From: Hybos culiciformis | Lineage: Eukaryota; Arthropoda; Insecta; Diptera; Hybotidae | DNA length: 64,000 nucleotides | Assembly: GCA_964007475.1 (NCBI GenBank) | Contig: OZ023273.1 | Span: 88,390,841-88,454,840, forward strand | Reading direction: 5' to 3' | Shown here: one piece after another, positions 1 through 11,814 of the stretch | How the letters are laid out: the number at the start of each line of letters is the position of its first letter | Position numbering within the stretch: the first letter of the stretch is position 1 | Position numbers and translations under genes: made by a program | Notes under the pieces: generated by a model | The model's database searches: none | Told to the model about the DNA's origin: nothing | Seen by the model: the letters and a program-made list of their open reading frames with translations, nothing else

Positions 1-1
1 T

Positions 2-184
2 TGGAACGTGAATGAACGGATAAAACGTTCGAATAATTTAAAACAATTATCTACTACTAAAAAACGTAAAAGCGACTCAAAACAACTCGTGAGTGAGATT
101 TTGAATGATTCGGAGACAGAGCTGGACTGGCCTAACAAGCTAGAAGGAGTTTCCTGGAGGGCGGTACTAAAATCTGTTGTCTAA
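2..184 (+). CDS. C-terminal end of an unrecognised ORF, cut by the window edge
   Basis: An open frame runs from the window edge for 60 codons to a TAA at 182-184. It has no start in the window. The product is basic then acidic (a KKRK stretch followed by a DSETELDW segment) and has slightly higher GC than the DNA after it. I do not recognise a family. It could be the last exon of a gene or transposon ORF continuing to the left, or a chance open frame. No splice acceptor or downstream coding continuation is evident. Confidence 0.3.
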   Translation, partial: WNVNERIKRSNNLKQLSTTKKRKSDSKQLVSEILNDSETELDWPNKLEGVSWRAVLKSVV

Positions 185-1244
185 AATTATAATGTTTTCT
201 TTTAATTTTTTTTTAAGCGTGAAAAAATTTTTTTACAAAGAAAATTTGAATTTTCCGGTCCTAAATTCATTCCCAGTCCAGCCCTGTTCGGAGATACTCG
301 ATTTTATAGAACTTGCTGTATGCCTTTCAGAAATTATTGTAAAATCATATAGGATTAAATACTGAAAAAACAAATTACAATAGTAAAAACTTTAGGTTAT
401 AAGTTTAGAAAAGAAAATTGGAAAGAAAATGAAATTGATGTGGAAAAAACATTAAAAAAAAGAATTTCAAAGCTTATGTGACAATGTCTATGAAAGTTAA
501 ATGGAAGGGGAGTCTGTTTAAAACAGTTCTCGAAAATATATACAGTAAAAACAACACTAAAACTGAGCAAAACTCGAAACAAAAAACTTCAAAACTGGTT
601 TTATATAAAATGCCGCCAATCCGAAAGTACTGGACCGATTTCACCTGCGAAAGCGGCTTTGGAAAGGTATAAATATGTACTTTTTGACTGCGAAGTTTGA
701 AAAATATCGTACGTAAGATGATGGAGTACAACTTTTTTGAAAATGGCTAAAAATGGTCATTTTTTTGTATGGGGAAATTCTAAGAAGTGAATTATCTTCT
801 AAAACAATAAAAAATTTCAACCTGCGAAAGCGGCTTTTTATAGTGGTCTGGAAGACCTTTCCAAAATGGTATAGAGTGACCAAATCGGTTGAAAATTGAG
901 GGAGTACATTCAAATGAAAAAACCCATTTTTTGTTTTTTCAGTGTTTTTAGAGTTTCTCTATGGGTTAAACTGGCAACACCGAGTTGCCAGCACCTGCAA
1001 AGAAAGCCCGCACGAATTCCTACTTAAAATGATATATGAAAATATTCTTGTAAATTTAACAACAGAGAGATGATAGTTTGAAGTTTCAAAATTTTCCAAG
1101 CCTTCTGCCACAAGAATCGTCGTATCTCCCAAAAAAAATTTTTTTTTTTTAAATCTGAAATGCAAAAACTTAGGTCAAATATCAGCCTATAAAATAAATG
1201 TAAAATGAAAGTCTAACGAATAACTTGAAAAAATGAAAAAAATG
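185..1244. other. Non-coding stretch with a diverged direct duplication
   Basis: No supportable gene. A 17-bp word (cctgcgaaagcggcttt) occurs at 644-660 and again at 821-837. Similar text around both suggests an old duplication of roughly 180-220 bp. The region ends where the env-like ORF of Element 1 stops. No copy of the 10527+ sequence, which would be a 3' LTR, was found here. Confidence 0.4.
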
Positions 1245-2993
1245 TCAGGTTGCTATATATAGTAGCATGTCCAGTGAGTAATTTTGAAAACTGTATATAT
1301 TAGGTATATCCTGGACATGATATTGGGTCAAAATTTGCTCTATCTTAATTACTTTTTCTTTTCTGCAGAGGTGAATTGGAATTTTTTTTATTTCTTCTGT
1401 GGTTAGAATTAAGCATTGGTTTGAGGTTTCTAATGTTACATTGGTATTTCCCTGGGTTGAAATACATTTCTGTATTGTTCCTATTTTATTTACATATGCT
1501 ATTTTATTACTCTGTGTCTTAAAATGTTTGTTTGTGTTATTGAAGTTAACTATTAAGAATTTAAAATCTTGTTTGTAGCACTGATTACACAAAAAGAGTG
1601 AATGTTCTAGTGACTGGCATCCTGAATTTATTTGTAAGGATGGTAAGATTAGGGTGGGAAGTTTCCTCCAGTGTACCTCAGTGGGAGTTGTAAAGATAAA
1701 AAAGGAAGTTAACTCATGATATATTAGAGTTGGGTGAGGGTTAAAATTATGGGCTATTAAGTCTGTCCAGTACACTATTTTTTTATTGAGAAATTTATAA
1801 ATTTCATCGCATTCCTGTGTGGCGATACATTTCCCTACCCATTGATGAAGGTATAGGGATTGTCTTAATGAATTAAATAGTTCTAGAGATCTTGCTTGGG
1901 TGTGAGATATTGTGTTTCTAACATGGTTTTTTTGTTCTAATTTCCAAGTTTTTATGTTTGTTATTAAGTTTATTGTTTGTATAGTGTGTTGTGTTGTTAA
2001 AATTTTTTCATTTAGGTATTTTTCTAATTTTTCTTGTTGGAAATTGAGTTCACTTAAAATTTTTTCTGTTTTCTGAAAAATCTCGTTTTCTTGTTTAATC
2101 TGGTCTTCTACTAACGAGCTATACTGAATTTCTTGTTTTGAATTTTCTAATTCATTTTTAAATAAATTTAGGTCTATATTACAGCTATTGTAATTAAATC
2201 CCCATTTACCTAATAATGAAAAGGATGTACATCCTTCTGTTTCCCCTGTTTCCCTTTTTTCTCTTTGAGGAAGTTTTTTAAGTTTTTTATACAATTCTAG
2301 AAGGCCCGATAACCCGACTTCGCATATAGTAGTTTCGCAATCTTTGAATTTTTCTTTAAATTCTATTGAATTTATAAGGCCTATTAGAGGCAAGTCTTCA
2401 AAATTTTCTATTATTTTAATTTTTCCGGTTTGTATCTCTATTCTAGGTTCTTCACAAAACCATTCTAGTTGCAAGTTTTCTATATGTCTTGGTTGGAGAG
2501 CCCACCCTCAGGGTATATTGAGCCTAACATTTTTATATTAATTTTTTCGTTAGGGGTGAGTGTTCTCTCAATTCCTTTAAACAAGAAGTTTGTTTCAGAA
2601 ACTGGTGCTACTAAGCTTAGAGGGCTTATTTTATTATTGTTTATCGCTATACCAGAAACATTTGGGGTTAAGATTGGAGGGACTAGAATGCCGTCTTCAC
2701 AATCATGAATTAGTTCAATATTTTTCAATGATTTTCCAAAAATTGGATATATTGTACTATAATTTAGGATTTTTGTCGCATAAATTTCGACTTTTTCTTC
2801 GTATAACGGGTAAATATTAATTTCAGTTCTGTCATAAACTGGTCTGTATAGGTCTTGTATTACTACCACACTTGGGTGAATTTTTTGTATTAAGGTCATT
2901 TTTACTAATACTTGTTTAAGTAGGCAGTAACTACGTACTTGACAGATTATCATTAGTAAGAATAGAGTGAGAAATATTGCCAGGATAGTTCCT
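1245..2993 (-). pseudogene. Env-like third ORF of Element 1, frameshifted
   Basis: Two consecutive minus-strand open frames (2953-2480 and 2474-1245) lie in different registers, and the second is open upstream of its apparent start. One indel near 2480-2510 therefore splits what was a single protein of about 570 residues. The N-terminus is strongly hydrophobic, like a signal peptide. A pyrimidine tract ending in CAG lies just upstream (AG at 2993-2992) in the right phase, as expected if the ORF is expressed from a spliced mRNA as in errantiviruses. The central part is Glu/Lys/Gln-rich and coiled-coil-like; the C-terminal half has several Cys. I did not see the baculovirus-F-type fusion region, so the env class is uncertain. 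Position after pol is the main argument for env. Confidence 0.55.
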
Positions 2994-3000
2994 GTTAAAT

Positions 3001-3705
3001 ATAAAAAAAACTGTTATGGGCTGCGTCAACCAGGACATAGATATCCCGATGCAGCTTAAAAGGTCCTTACACATAATATGTATTTTACTTTTATATTATT
3101 ATTAATATTATTTTTTTTTTGTTTTGTTTATATATATATAAATTTTTTTTGTATTTTTTCTTATTTTATATTTATATTTTTTCTTATTTAATATTTATTT
3201 CTTACTTTCTAGAAAAACTTAGTATTAAAAAAAAATATTTTTACCGTGTATCTCTTCTTTTTTTTTTTTTTTTATAAAAATATATTTTTTTTTGTTATTT
3301 TATTTAATTTTTTTTTTTATTCTTTTTATATATTTTTTTTTTTTTTTTTTTTTTTTTAGATTATATTTTTTTGTATATTTTTTCAAATATTTTTTTAATT
3401 TACAATATTTTGTTTTAACAATTTCCTTAAGTAGTTTTTAACTTACTAAAACAAAAAGTTTTGTTTTTTTTTTTATAATTCGATATTGCAGAATTGCTTT
3501 CTTTTACTTTCACATATATACATATATTCAAGACTTGGCAATATTGTTTTATTTGTGAAAGTTTTTTTTTCTTTCTGGTTTTCTAAAAAAAAATTCGAAA
3601 TAAAAAAAATGTGTTATTATTAATTTTTTTTTTTTTTCTTAAGGACGAAACAAAAATCTTTTACTTAGTAATTTAAGTTAATTTAGTCCATCAGATTTTC
3701 TCTTC
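3001..3705. other. A/T-rich spacer between pol and env-like ORF of Element 1
   Basis: Long runs of T on the plus strand, no open frame of note. The only lower-AT island is around 3015-3075. It may hold sequences for splicing of the env message. Confidence 0.5.
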
Positions 3706-6700
3706 TTAACTTTTTAAATCCTTTGCATGATATCTGCCTATCGTGTTTTTTCCTACTAAGTCCTTAACTTCATATATACTACTTCCAATTATTTTCAGTA
3801 CCATACATGGTATGAATTTCTTCCCTAGCTTTGCATTAAAGTGCTTACTAAAGTCACTTTGTGCCAAATTTCGTCTATATATTGTCTGTCCTATCTTAAA
3901 TTTAACATTTTACATTTTCTATTATATAATCTTCTGCCTTTTTCTTTAGATTTTTCTAAGTTGCGTTTTACGATATCTTTTATAATTTGAAATGATCCAG
4001 GAGGGGGTAAGATTTCTACATCCTCTCCTTCGATCATTTGCATTTTCCTAAGCAACTTAAAAGAGCTTCCATGAGTTATCATTTGTTGCCCAAAAACGAT
4101 ATAATAGGGCGACAATCCTGTCGCTTCATGAACAGTGGCACGAAGAGCTGTGCTTATACTATCTAAGTCACCGTCCCAGTTATACTGTTGGTCGTCTATA
4201 TAGGCTCTTATGGCATTATAATGGACCCATTAACCCTTTCGCTTGCGTTTGCTTGAGGTGCATAAAAAGCAGTTAATTTATGTTCTATACCGTAATTATT
4301 TAGATAGGATTCGAAATCTTTCGATACTAGGGGTGTCCCGTTGTCACTTAGTATGCTTTCCGGACAACCAAACAAACTAAATGTTTCATCTAAAACCTTA
4401 ATTGCATTAGCAGTTGTTGCTTTTTTTAGAGGTCTTATTATTACATATTTTGAAAAGGAATCTAGGATAATAAATATACAGGTATTTTCAGATCTAGATC
4501 TAGGATATGGGCCTAAAAAGTCTCTGTATAAATTTTGAAATGGTTTTGAAGGTATTGGTTTATTTCCCATTGGGGGTCTTAAAATTTGATTAGTGGGTTT
4601 TGTTTCTTTACATATTGTACAATCTTGTACATATTTTTTTACTTGTGAAAACATACGGGGCCAGTAATATTTCGTCCTTATTTTATACAATGTTTTCCTA
4701 AACCTCCGTGTGCAGAATGTGGTGGGTCATGATTGTTCTTAATGACGTCCGTTACCAATTCTTCTGGGATCCAAAGTCTCCATAGATTGAATTCTGACAT
4801 TTCCTGGTCTTTTCTGAATTCAATTCTTTTAAATACTTTATTTTCTATTATTTTTAGGTCAGGTAACCTATCTTGGTTATCTTTTATTGCATCTCGAATT
4901 TCTTTGTAATTATTCGATTCGAATGCTTCTGATTCTAAATCAAGGTCTGGGTAACGTAAAGTTATTTCTTCTATTCCAAAAGAACGTGATAATGTATCTG
5001 CTACAACATTTTTTTTTCCAGATCTATGTTGTATATCAAATTCAAATGCTTGAAGTTTTAAAGACCATCTAAAAAGTTTACCGTGATGGTCCTTGCACGT
5101 CATTAACCACTTTAGTGCTGCACAGTCTGTTAACACAGTAAATTTAACTCCTTCGACATACATTCTAAATTTTTTTATCGCTTCGACAACTGCAAAACAT
5201 TCCTGTTCTGTAGCTGCCCAGCGAGCTTGAGTTTCATTAAATTTTTTTGACATGTATGCCACAGGGTGTTCTTGGTTTTCTGAATCAAGTTGAAAAATTA
5301 CTGCTCCAATACCAGATTGACTGGCATCAGTTTGTATATAAAATGGTTTATTATAATCGGGAGGGGCTATAACCGGTTCTGTTATTAAAATTTCTTTAAT
5401 TTTTTTGAAAGCTTCTGGCGCCTCATTTGTAAAAATGAATATATTATTGTTATTTTTAATTTTCAGGCAATCAGTAATGGGTGCTACTATTGTAGAGTAG
5501 TTTTTAATTAGTCGCTGAAACCACCCGGTCATTCCTAAAAATCGTCTAGTTTGTTTCAAAGATTTAGGCTCTGGATATTCAGTTATTGCTATTATTTTGC
5601 CTGGATCAGGTTTAGTACCGTTTGCGCCTATTACGTAACCTAAATATTTTATTTCTTTCATAAAAAATTTAGATTTTTCTACGTTTATTGTTAGGTTTGC
5701 TTTTTTAAGGGCAGTGGCTACTTGTTTTAGAAGTTCAAAGTGTCGTTCTTTAGTTTCTGTTGCGATCATTAAATCGTCTAGATAAACTTTGACTTCTCCT
5801 TGTATAACTTTGTCCATTAGCCGACACATTCTTTGAGCTGCGTTGCAAAGTCCGAAAGGCATTCTGGTGTACTGATAAAGGGGTCTACCAGGAATTGCAA
5901 AGGTAGTTTTTTCTCTTGAAACTTTTTCTAGAGGAATTTGCCAAAATGCATTTTTAAGATCTATACTGCTAATATATTTTGTTTTATCTATTCTAGCTAG
6001 TAGTCCTTGGATGTTTGGTAAAGGATACGCGTCTTATTTTGTTAACTCATTTACTTTTCTTGAGTCTAAACAAAGTCGGTTTTTCCCTGGTTTTCTAACT
6101 AAAACTACCGGAGATGTCCACGCGCTATTGCTCTCTTCGATCACGCCCATTTCTAACATTCTGTCTACTTCGGCGTACATTAAGGTTTGAATGGCAGGTG
6201 AAATAGGGTAATGTTTTTGTTTTATTGGATCATTTTCCCCTGTGTCTATTACATGTTCTTCTAATGAAGTACACCCTAGTCCTTCTACTGCATACGAAGG
6301 AAACATTTTTTTTATAGCTTCTAACTCTATCTGTTCTTTTAGATTTAACTGATGAATATTTTGGTCAGTTTCTGAAATTTCGCTTACTAGATTAAAAATT
6401 TGAGGAGCTAGGTTAAATTCTGTCCAGAAATTTACACCAAGATATAGTTCTTGTGACAATTTAGGGACAACGTGAATTTTCAAAATTTTTGATATTTTAT
6501 TAAAAATAATAGGTACAAGGATATATCCTATTATTTCTGTTTTATTTCCTGCTGCGGTTATTACAGACTCCCTAATTTTATGCAATTTAAAATTTGTTTC
6601 TTCTGCAATCCATTTTCTGTCTTTTATTAAAAAGGAAATTGATGCTCCAGAATCTAATAGTCCCATTAATGCTTGTTTTCCTATCTGGATTTTTACATAT

Positions 6701-7167
6701 GGTCTATTATCTTGTGGTATTTTTATGATTGATGAAAGAATTTTCTTTTTCAGTCTATAATATTGATTTTCACGTCTTGATTTTTCTTTTCTTTTCTTTG
6801 ATTTATTTATTTTGTTAATATTTAATCTTATTTCGCTAACATTCTTAAAGGTAACTATTTCGGCTCTTTTTCTCTCATATCTTTGTTTTCTGATATGATA
6901 TGGAGGCCATTGTTTTTTTTCTTTTAATGAAATTTCGTCCTTTTCTGTTCTTTTTAGAATTTTGGTAATTTTCATTTCTTCTTTTTTTGATTCTTTATTT
7001 TTTTCATTTTGATTATGCAATATTTCTAAGTTATCCTTATTTTTATCATTAATTTTGTCATTAATCTTATCAAAATTTTGGCCTATTTTTAAATCTGCAG
7101 ACGGCCTTTCCACAGATTGGGAATTTAGTTTCCCTGGAACCGAACTGTCTTGTGGCAATTTTTGCAA
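3706..7167 (-). pseudogene. pol: Element 1 pol: protease, reverse transcriptase, RNase H, integrase
   Basis: The frame opens at 7167, overlapping the end of gag by about 40 bp in another register, as for frameshifted gag-pol. Protease has LLDSGAS near residue 172. RT starts with SPVVLVRKPGKNRLCLD; a TAA at 6036-6034 interrupts it, and the same frame continues with DAYPLPN, then MPFGLCNAAQ and YLDD. RNase H has the QTDAS and TDCAALKWL motifs. Near 4680 the frame shifts into the integrase zinc finger end (C-x2-C, DCTICKETK) and the core: the first Asp in YRDFLGP, the second in LSDNG, the Glu in NASERVN. Further shifts near 4120-4200 and 3900 lead to the integrase C-terminus, which ends at TAA 3708-3706. 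Catalytic residues appear intact, but the gene cannot be translated as it stands. Confidence 0.88.
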
Positions 7168-9346
7168 GTTGGAGAAACTTCGTTAGGCATTCCACATTTG
7201 TAGCAGAAAATTCTCCTATAGTTCTCAGTACAGTCCATGAATGCATGGCCTAGTTTTTCGCAATTCCAACAACGCAGGTTGGTTTCCGGGGTACTTGGTC
7301 TGGATATTTGTTGTTTAATTTTTAGCGGTTCTTCATATTTTTTTTTTAAATTTCCTGCATTAAATTGAGGCTGCTTGGTTGTGTTTTGAACTACCTCTAC
7401 CTCAAAAAAATCATTTTCGTAATAGTCATCATATGGGTAATCGTCCTCATATTGAATCTCTTGTACCCTATACCTATTACGCTCGCCTCCTGGTCTCTGA
7501 TAAGTATTTTCTTCTCTATATGTTTGTTTCATTTCTTTGCTAGCGTCGATCATTCTAAATTTAGTTCGAAGTGTGGTTAGGTCGCGAATTTCAACCGCTT
7601 GGAGTGTTTCTTTATACTCCCTTCTTACATTAAGTTTAATTCGGTTCGTTAAACGTCGTTCGTTTAAGGGTTCCTCTAGTTTTTGGTTAAGGGCTATCAT
7701 GGCTTGAATAAATTCTCGCCAAGTTTCACCTAGTTTTTGTTTTCTATTTACTAGCTCTGTTATTTTTAAGTCTTCATCAAGGGCTTCAGCGTACTCATTT
7801 ATGAGGGCTGAACTGAAGGTCCACCAAGTTGTCTCTTGCTTGTCGTGAGTTCTAAAGTAAACGAAATACCACTTTTTAACTGCTGGGTCTAAAAGTTGAT
7901 GAAAATTATTTATTAATACTCTGTCGGAAATGTTATGGTCTATTCTTTGATTATCTACGTCTTTTACGAAGTTTTCCACTTCGTCACCATTAAAGAATAG
8001 ACCGAAACGCTTCTTTAAATTCAGTTCCCTAGTATATCTGGGTTCTGGTTAATAAACCGCGCGTCTTTCTCTGTTTTCGTTTTGATCGGCTTGTCTTTGG
8101 ACTTGTCTTGGAGGAGGGGACCTGGAGTCTCTTGCTCGGGTACTAGACCTTAATTGTTGTGACCCGGCTGACCTTGAATTTCCGTTTTTGGACGCTGGGG
8201 GTCTAGCAGAAAGGGGTCTCGATTGTCTTCTTTCTCTTTTATCCGGGAGGCTTGGTGTAGACGAACCTGAGCTCGAAATATCAGGGCTTATTGATCTTTT
8301 TTGCCTATTTTGGGGAGTTGGTTGTTTTGACAAATAATCTGTCACAACCGGATGAATTCTTCTTTCAAGATTTTCTATCATGGCCATAATACGTGCCATG
8401 GTTCCTTCTTCACTTTTTTCTGCCTGTTTTTCGGACAGATTTTTTTGTGTTTCCCCTGGTTTAGGGAACTCAAAATTTTTATTTCTTATTAATAACGGTG
8501 CTCCTTTTTTGTTGGGGTCTGTTACTTCTTTTTGGTATTCCTTATTCCCATGCATAATTATACTTGAAAATCCTGGAAAGTATTTTGACCTGGTGCTTGA
8601 AAATTTTTATTTACTGAGCTTGATGGTTTTCTCCAACCAGTTATATCTATTTCTTGATTTCTGTTTTTCTATTGTTTCTTGTCTCCTGTTTTATTGGAAT
8701 ATATTCTTTCCTCATTGGTTGCAGATTCTGTGTCTAACAAGGATCCTGGAACGCTTATTATTTTTCTTACTGATCCTGTTTTTGATTTTTTTGTTTCTTC
8801 CTCATTTTCTGTTATTGATAGATCAGCAAATGGGCTTATCAGGTCGATTTCGTCGTCCTGAATAAGTTGTTTTTTTTCTGGTTTTTCTCTGTTTTTTTCT
8901 TGGTGCTTATAAAGTATTTTATTTATTTCGACTACTATTATTTCTGTGTAATTTTCAATTTCATTTAGTAAGTCGGATATTGTTGGTTCTTCTTTACTAC
9001 CTTCAGTTATTAATTCTTTCAGTTTATATTTATGATGCGTTAACCTGCTTACTAATGGTGCTAGATTTTCTAATATAGGAGTCCCTAGTAGTGAAGTTTT
9101 GACTTGCTTGATCACTTTTTTTGCGTCAATTATTGCCTTATTTACTTCTTCTGAGGAAGAGGGGTAGTTATGCTTTGCACCCGTTTGTACTCTTGTATCT
9201 GGATTCTCGGATTCGCGAGCTAAACATTCTTTTAATTTATCTAAGGATTTTAAGTCAGAATAGGGAATCTGATTTCTTTCATATTCATAATTTAGTTCCT
9301 CTAATTCTAAATGTTCTGGAACTATATATAAATTAATTTCTTCCAT
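7125..9346 (-). pseudogene. gag: Element 1 gag
   Basis: The ATG at 9346 starts an acidic, Glu/Lys-rich N-terminal frame (to 8669). The frame then shifts (between 8669 and 8555) to one rich in Arg, Ser and Pro (8555-8049). An in-frame TAA at 8051-8049 separates it from a continuation that includes the capsid-like part (VKKWYFVYFRTH) and two zinc knuckles, CWNCEKLGHAFMDC (C-x2-C-x4-H-x4-C) and a second, imperfect one, CYKCGMPNEVSPTC. The C-terminus overlaps the pol start. Total about 740 codons, long for gypsy gag. The homology call rests on position and the knuckle. Confidence 0.75.
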
Positions 9347-9827
9347 TTTTCTAAGATTTTCCTTAAAAAAAAATTTGTTTATATATATATTTATTTTTAT
9401 TAGATTGTTTTCTTGTTTTTTTCTTTCAAGTTACTTTAAACCGCTTTACGAATTTTCTTAATATATATATGTTTGAAGTCTCTATTACTTTCCTTTTTTT
9501 TTTTTTTTCAAAAAAAAAACCCAACAGGAAAACTATTTATTTAATTTTTTTAATTTTTCTGCTATTTTTGTTTTCTTTTTTTTTTTTTTTTAATTTTCTT
9601 ATTTAATTTCTTTTTTTTTTTTTTTTAAATTTTTTAATATAGATTTATATTTGTTTTTTTTTTTTTTTTTTTATTTTAAGTTAAGGGTCCTTTAGGTATC
9701 AGAAATGCTTGATGTAAGTATAATTGTTTGATAGAGGGAAAAAAAATTTTTTTAGTTGAGAAGAAAAATTTTCTAGGTAAGCTCTATTAGTTTAGGAAAA
9801 TTTGGATAGTAGGAAATGGAAACTTTG
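9347..9827. other. A/T-rich part of the Element 1 leader
   Basis: Runs of T and A with no coding content, between the gag start and the palindrome cluster. On the transcribed (minus) strand this is untranslated leader. Confidence 0.5.
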
Positions 9828-10290
9828 TTTCATTTAGACTTCTCACCCCAGCATGTACAGTGTAGACAGTGCCTACTTTTTAAACTGCACTCACACTGTA
9901 AGGTGAAAAGTCGAAATGAAACTGTACCTGTTTTGCAGGTACTGAAAATCAAAATCGCAGTATGTACAGTGTAGACTGTGTCTACATTTTAGACTGCACT
10001 CACACTGAACGATGTTGATTTTCTTTATGTTTTTTTTTTTTTTGTTTGAAGAAAAAGATAGTTACAGTTATCCTAAGACTTATTCCCAGCATGTACAGGG
10101 TAGACAGTGCCTACATTTTAAACTGCACTCACACTGTAAGAAAAGTCAAAGGAGAACTGTGTTAGAAGTAATAAAAAGGTTTGATAGGTTAGTAAACAGA
10201 TAATAAATATTTTCAGAAACATTTCACCCCAGCATGTACAGTGTAGACTGTGCCTACTTTTTAAACTGCACTCACACTGTAAGGTGAAAA
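9828..10290 (-). repeat. Four large imperfect palindromes in the Element 1 leader
   Basis: Units at about 9828-9921, 9944-10023, 10065-10160 and 10222-10290. Each has a core reading tacagtgt ... acactgta around a loop near ctactttttaaact. The outer flanks differ from unit to unit, yet within a unit they complement each other: for example tttcattt / aaatgaaa in unit 1 and a cagtt...gactt / aagtc...aactg pair in unit 3. They lie between primer site and gag. Possible roles are RNA packaging, internal initiation or an insulator-like repeat as in gypsy. None is shown. Confidence 0.75.
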
Positions 10291-10511
10291 GCCTCTTCCA
10301 ATATTATATTGAAAATTGTTTTAATTCTTTTGGGGTTTCTAGAATATATATAAAAAAATTTTTACTTTACTGTTTTTTCTTTAAAAAAAAACCATATATA
10401 TTTATGTATATATTTTTTTTTTTTTTGTTAGGCGATTTGCCTTTTTCTTTTCAAAGGGCAGAGACTCGTAAGTTTTCCACCTCTTTGAGAAGGGTAGGAC
10501 TCATAGTCTTA
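10291..10511. other. Leader segment of Element 1 next to the primer site
   Basis: Non-coding stretch between the last palindrome and the primer-binding site, with TA-rich runs (10340-10430). Nothing else is supported. Confidence 0.45.
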
Positions 10512-10526
10512 CCACGTTGGGCGCCA
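10512..10526 (-). other. Primer-binding site of Element 1, tRNA-Lys type
   Basis: On the minus strand the 15 bases TGGCGCCCAACGTGG match the complement of the 3' end of insect tRNA-Lys(CUU), including the CCA end. This fixes the 5' end of Element 1 and its orientation. The match is to remembered tRNA sequence. Confidence 0.8.
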
Positions 10527-11134
10527 TTTTTTATGAATTAAATTAGGGTTGAAAAACGTAGGAAATTTTTAGCAATAAAACATCTTGATTAAATTACATA
10601 CAAAATTTTATTAATGATTTAATTTCCTTAAACTAAACCTACTACAGTTTAAATTACTATAATTCGTTGGAATACAATTTTGCTTCCATGATCATAATGT
10701 TTTATTTTTGTTGTTTTATTTTTGAGATTTTTCTTGACATTCAATTACAATTTATTACAATGTATTTTAATCAATTTCGATTTTTCTTTTACAAATAGAG
10801 TTTTGTATTATTATAATTTTAGGTTCATTGTAATGACCTTTATTACATATAAGAATTTTATTTTTATAAACTTTTAGTTTTAATAATAATATTATATATT
10901 ATTATTTCAAAATTATGATTTATAATTTTAAATCATTGATATCATATCATAATAATGATATATTATATATAAACAATTGGTAAAAAAATATAAATTTTTT
11001 TTTTTGATGCCTACTTTATGAGGTCTTATTATTTTTGTTGACAATATTTTTTATTGGTGGCTTCACCTCGTATTATGTAATTTGAGTGGAGTTGGCCCTA
11101 GTTTATTGGTGATATCATCAATCAAAATTTGTAT
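10527..11134 (-). other. Probable 5' LTR region of Element 1, borders unknown
   Basis: The sequence just upstream of the primer site on the minus strand should be the 5' LTR. It is very A/T-rich and non-coding. With no second copy in the window I cannot place the far edge; Osvaldo-type LTRs can exceed 1 kb. An AT-only inverted stretch near 10925-10975 is unremarkable. Confidence 0.4.
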
Positions 11135-11168
11135 CTTTTTTTTGTAAGACAATAAAATTGGTATGAAA
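11135..11168 (+). repeat. 34-bp direct repeat, left copy
   Basis: Identical to 13584-13617 over 34 bp (core gtaagacaataaaattggta). The two copies bracket 2.4 kb holding the zinc-knuckle gene and the hairpin-rich block. They are longer than a usual target duplication; they may be remnants of terminal repeats or of a recombination event. Confidence 0.7.
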
Positions 11169-11605
11169 AAATGAAAATAGAAAAGTTATATTAATTGAAT
11201 TATTAAAATATAAAATAAAAATTTTAAAATTTTACTTATATATTAAACCTAGCCTACATCTACGTAAATACAAGCCATAGTTTTATGTTTGTTTATAAAT
11301 ATCTTTTTTATTTTATTTTAAATATATTATCATAAAATGTAATTTAAAAAAAATTCCGCCAAGAAAATCTATACATGATCATTTACTCCTAGAAGTATGC
11401 AAAGTTGTAAAAGATTGTGTGTGGAAGTAAAGCGGATCCCATTTTGGATTTTTTCTTCTGTCAGAATAATTGAAGTTTAATTTCGTGGTCAGTTTGTTGT
11501 TTTTGTTTTTTTTGATTACGGGTACTTTTTTTTTGAATAGTAAAAGGTGTGTTTTGATAAAAGGTAAAAATTTTGATAGAAGTGATAAAAAAAATTATAA
11601 TAAAG
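11169..11605 (+). promoter_or_regulatory. Putative promoter and 5' non-coding exon of the zinc-knuckle gene
   Basis: A good splice donor (aaag|gtaagt) lies at 11605/11606. It pairs plausibly with a pyrimidine-rich acceptor ending in TAG at 11813, two bases before the ATG at 11815. This suggests an untranslated first exon ending at 11605 and a 208-bp intron. No TATA box or initiator could be chosen in this A/T-rich DNA. Confidence 0.35.
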
Positions 11606-11814
11606 GTAAGTTTTTTATTTTTTATTTTTATTTTTTTATTTTTATTTATATTTTTTTTTTTTTTTTTTTTTTTTATTTTAAAAGAAGTTTGTTTCAAAAT
11701 TTTTTTTGTTTTGAAACAAAAAAAAATTTTATTGTGGAACATCCGGTCTAACTCATGGTTCATGATCAGGGTGGCCAGTTCTATAAAATAAAAAAAAATT
11801 TTTTTTTTTTTAGA

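Larger units (their letters stand above)
1245..10526 (-). mobile_element. Element 1: Ty3/gypsy-type LTR retrotransposon with env-like ORF, degenerate
   Basis: Read on the minus strand the order is primer-binding site (10526-10512), long leader, gag (9346-7125), pol (7167-3706), A/T-rich spacer and an env-like ORF (2993-1245). Domain order within pol is protease, RT, RNase H, integrase, which defines Ty3/gypsy. The tRNA-Lys primer site, the env-like third ORF and the style of the RNase H region recall the Osvaldo/Ulysses/Woot group; that placement is from memory. Gag has one frameshift and one stop, pol one stop and at least three frameshifts, env one frameshift. No matching 3' LTR could be seen left of the env ORF, so the 3' end is lost or beyond recognition. 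Confidence 0.85.

Noticed and set aside
1..1244. 3' LTR of Element 1
   Set aside because: No similarity by eye to the sequence right of the primer site at 10527 onward, and no polypurine tract.
6034..8051. Programmed stop-codon readthrough in Element 1 gag and pol
   Set aside because: The stops at 8049 and 6034 are in frame, but nearby frameshifts and further stops show general decay.
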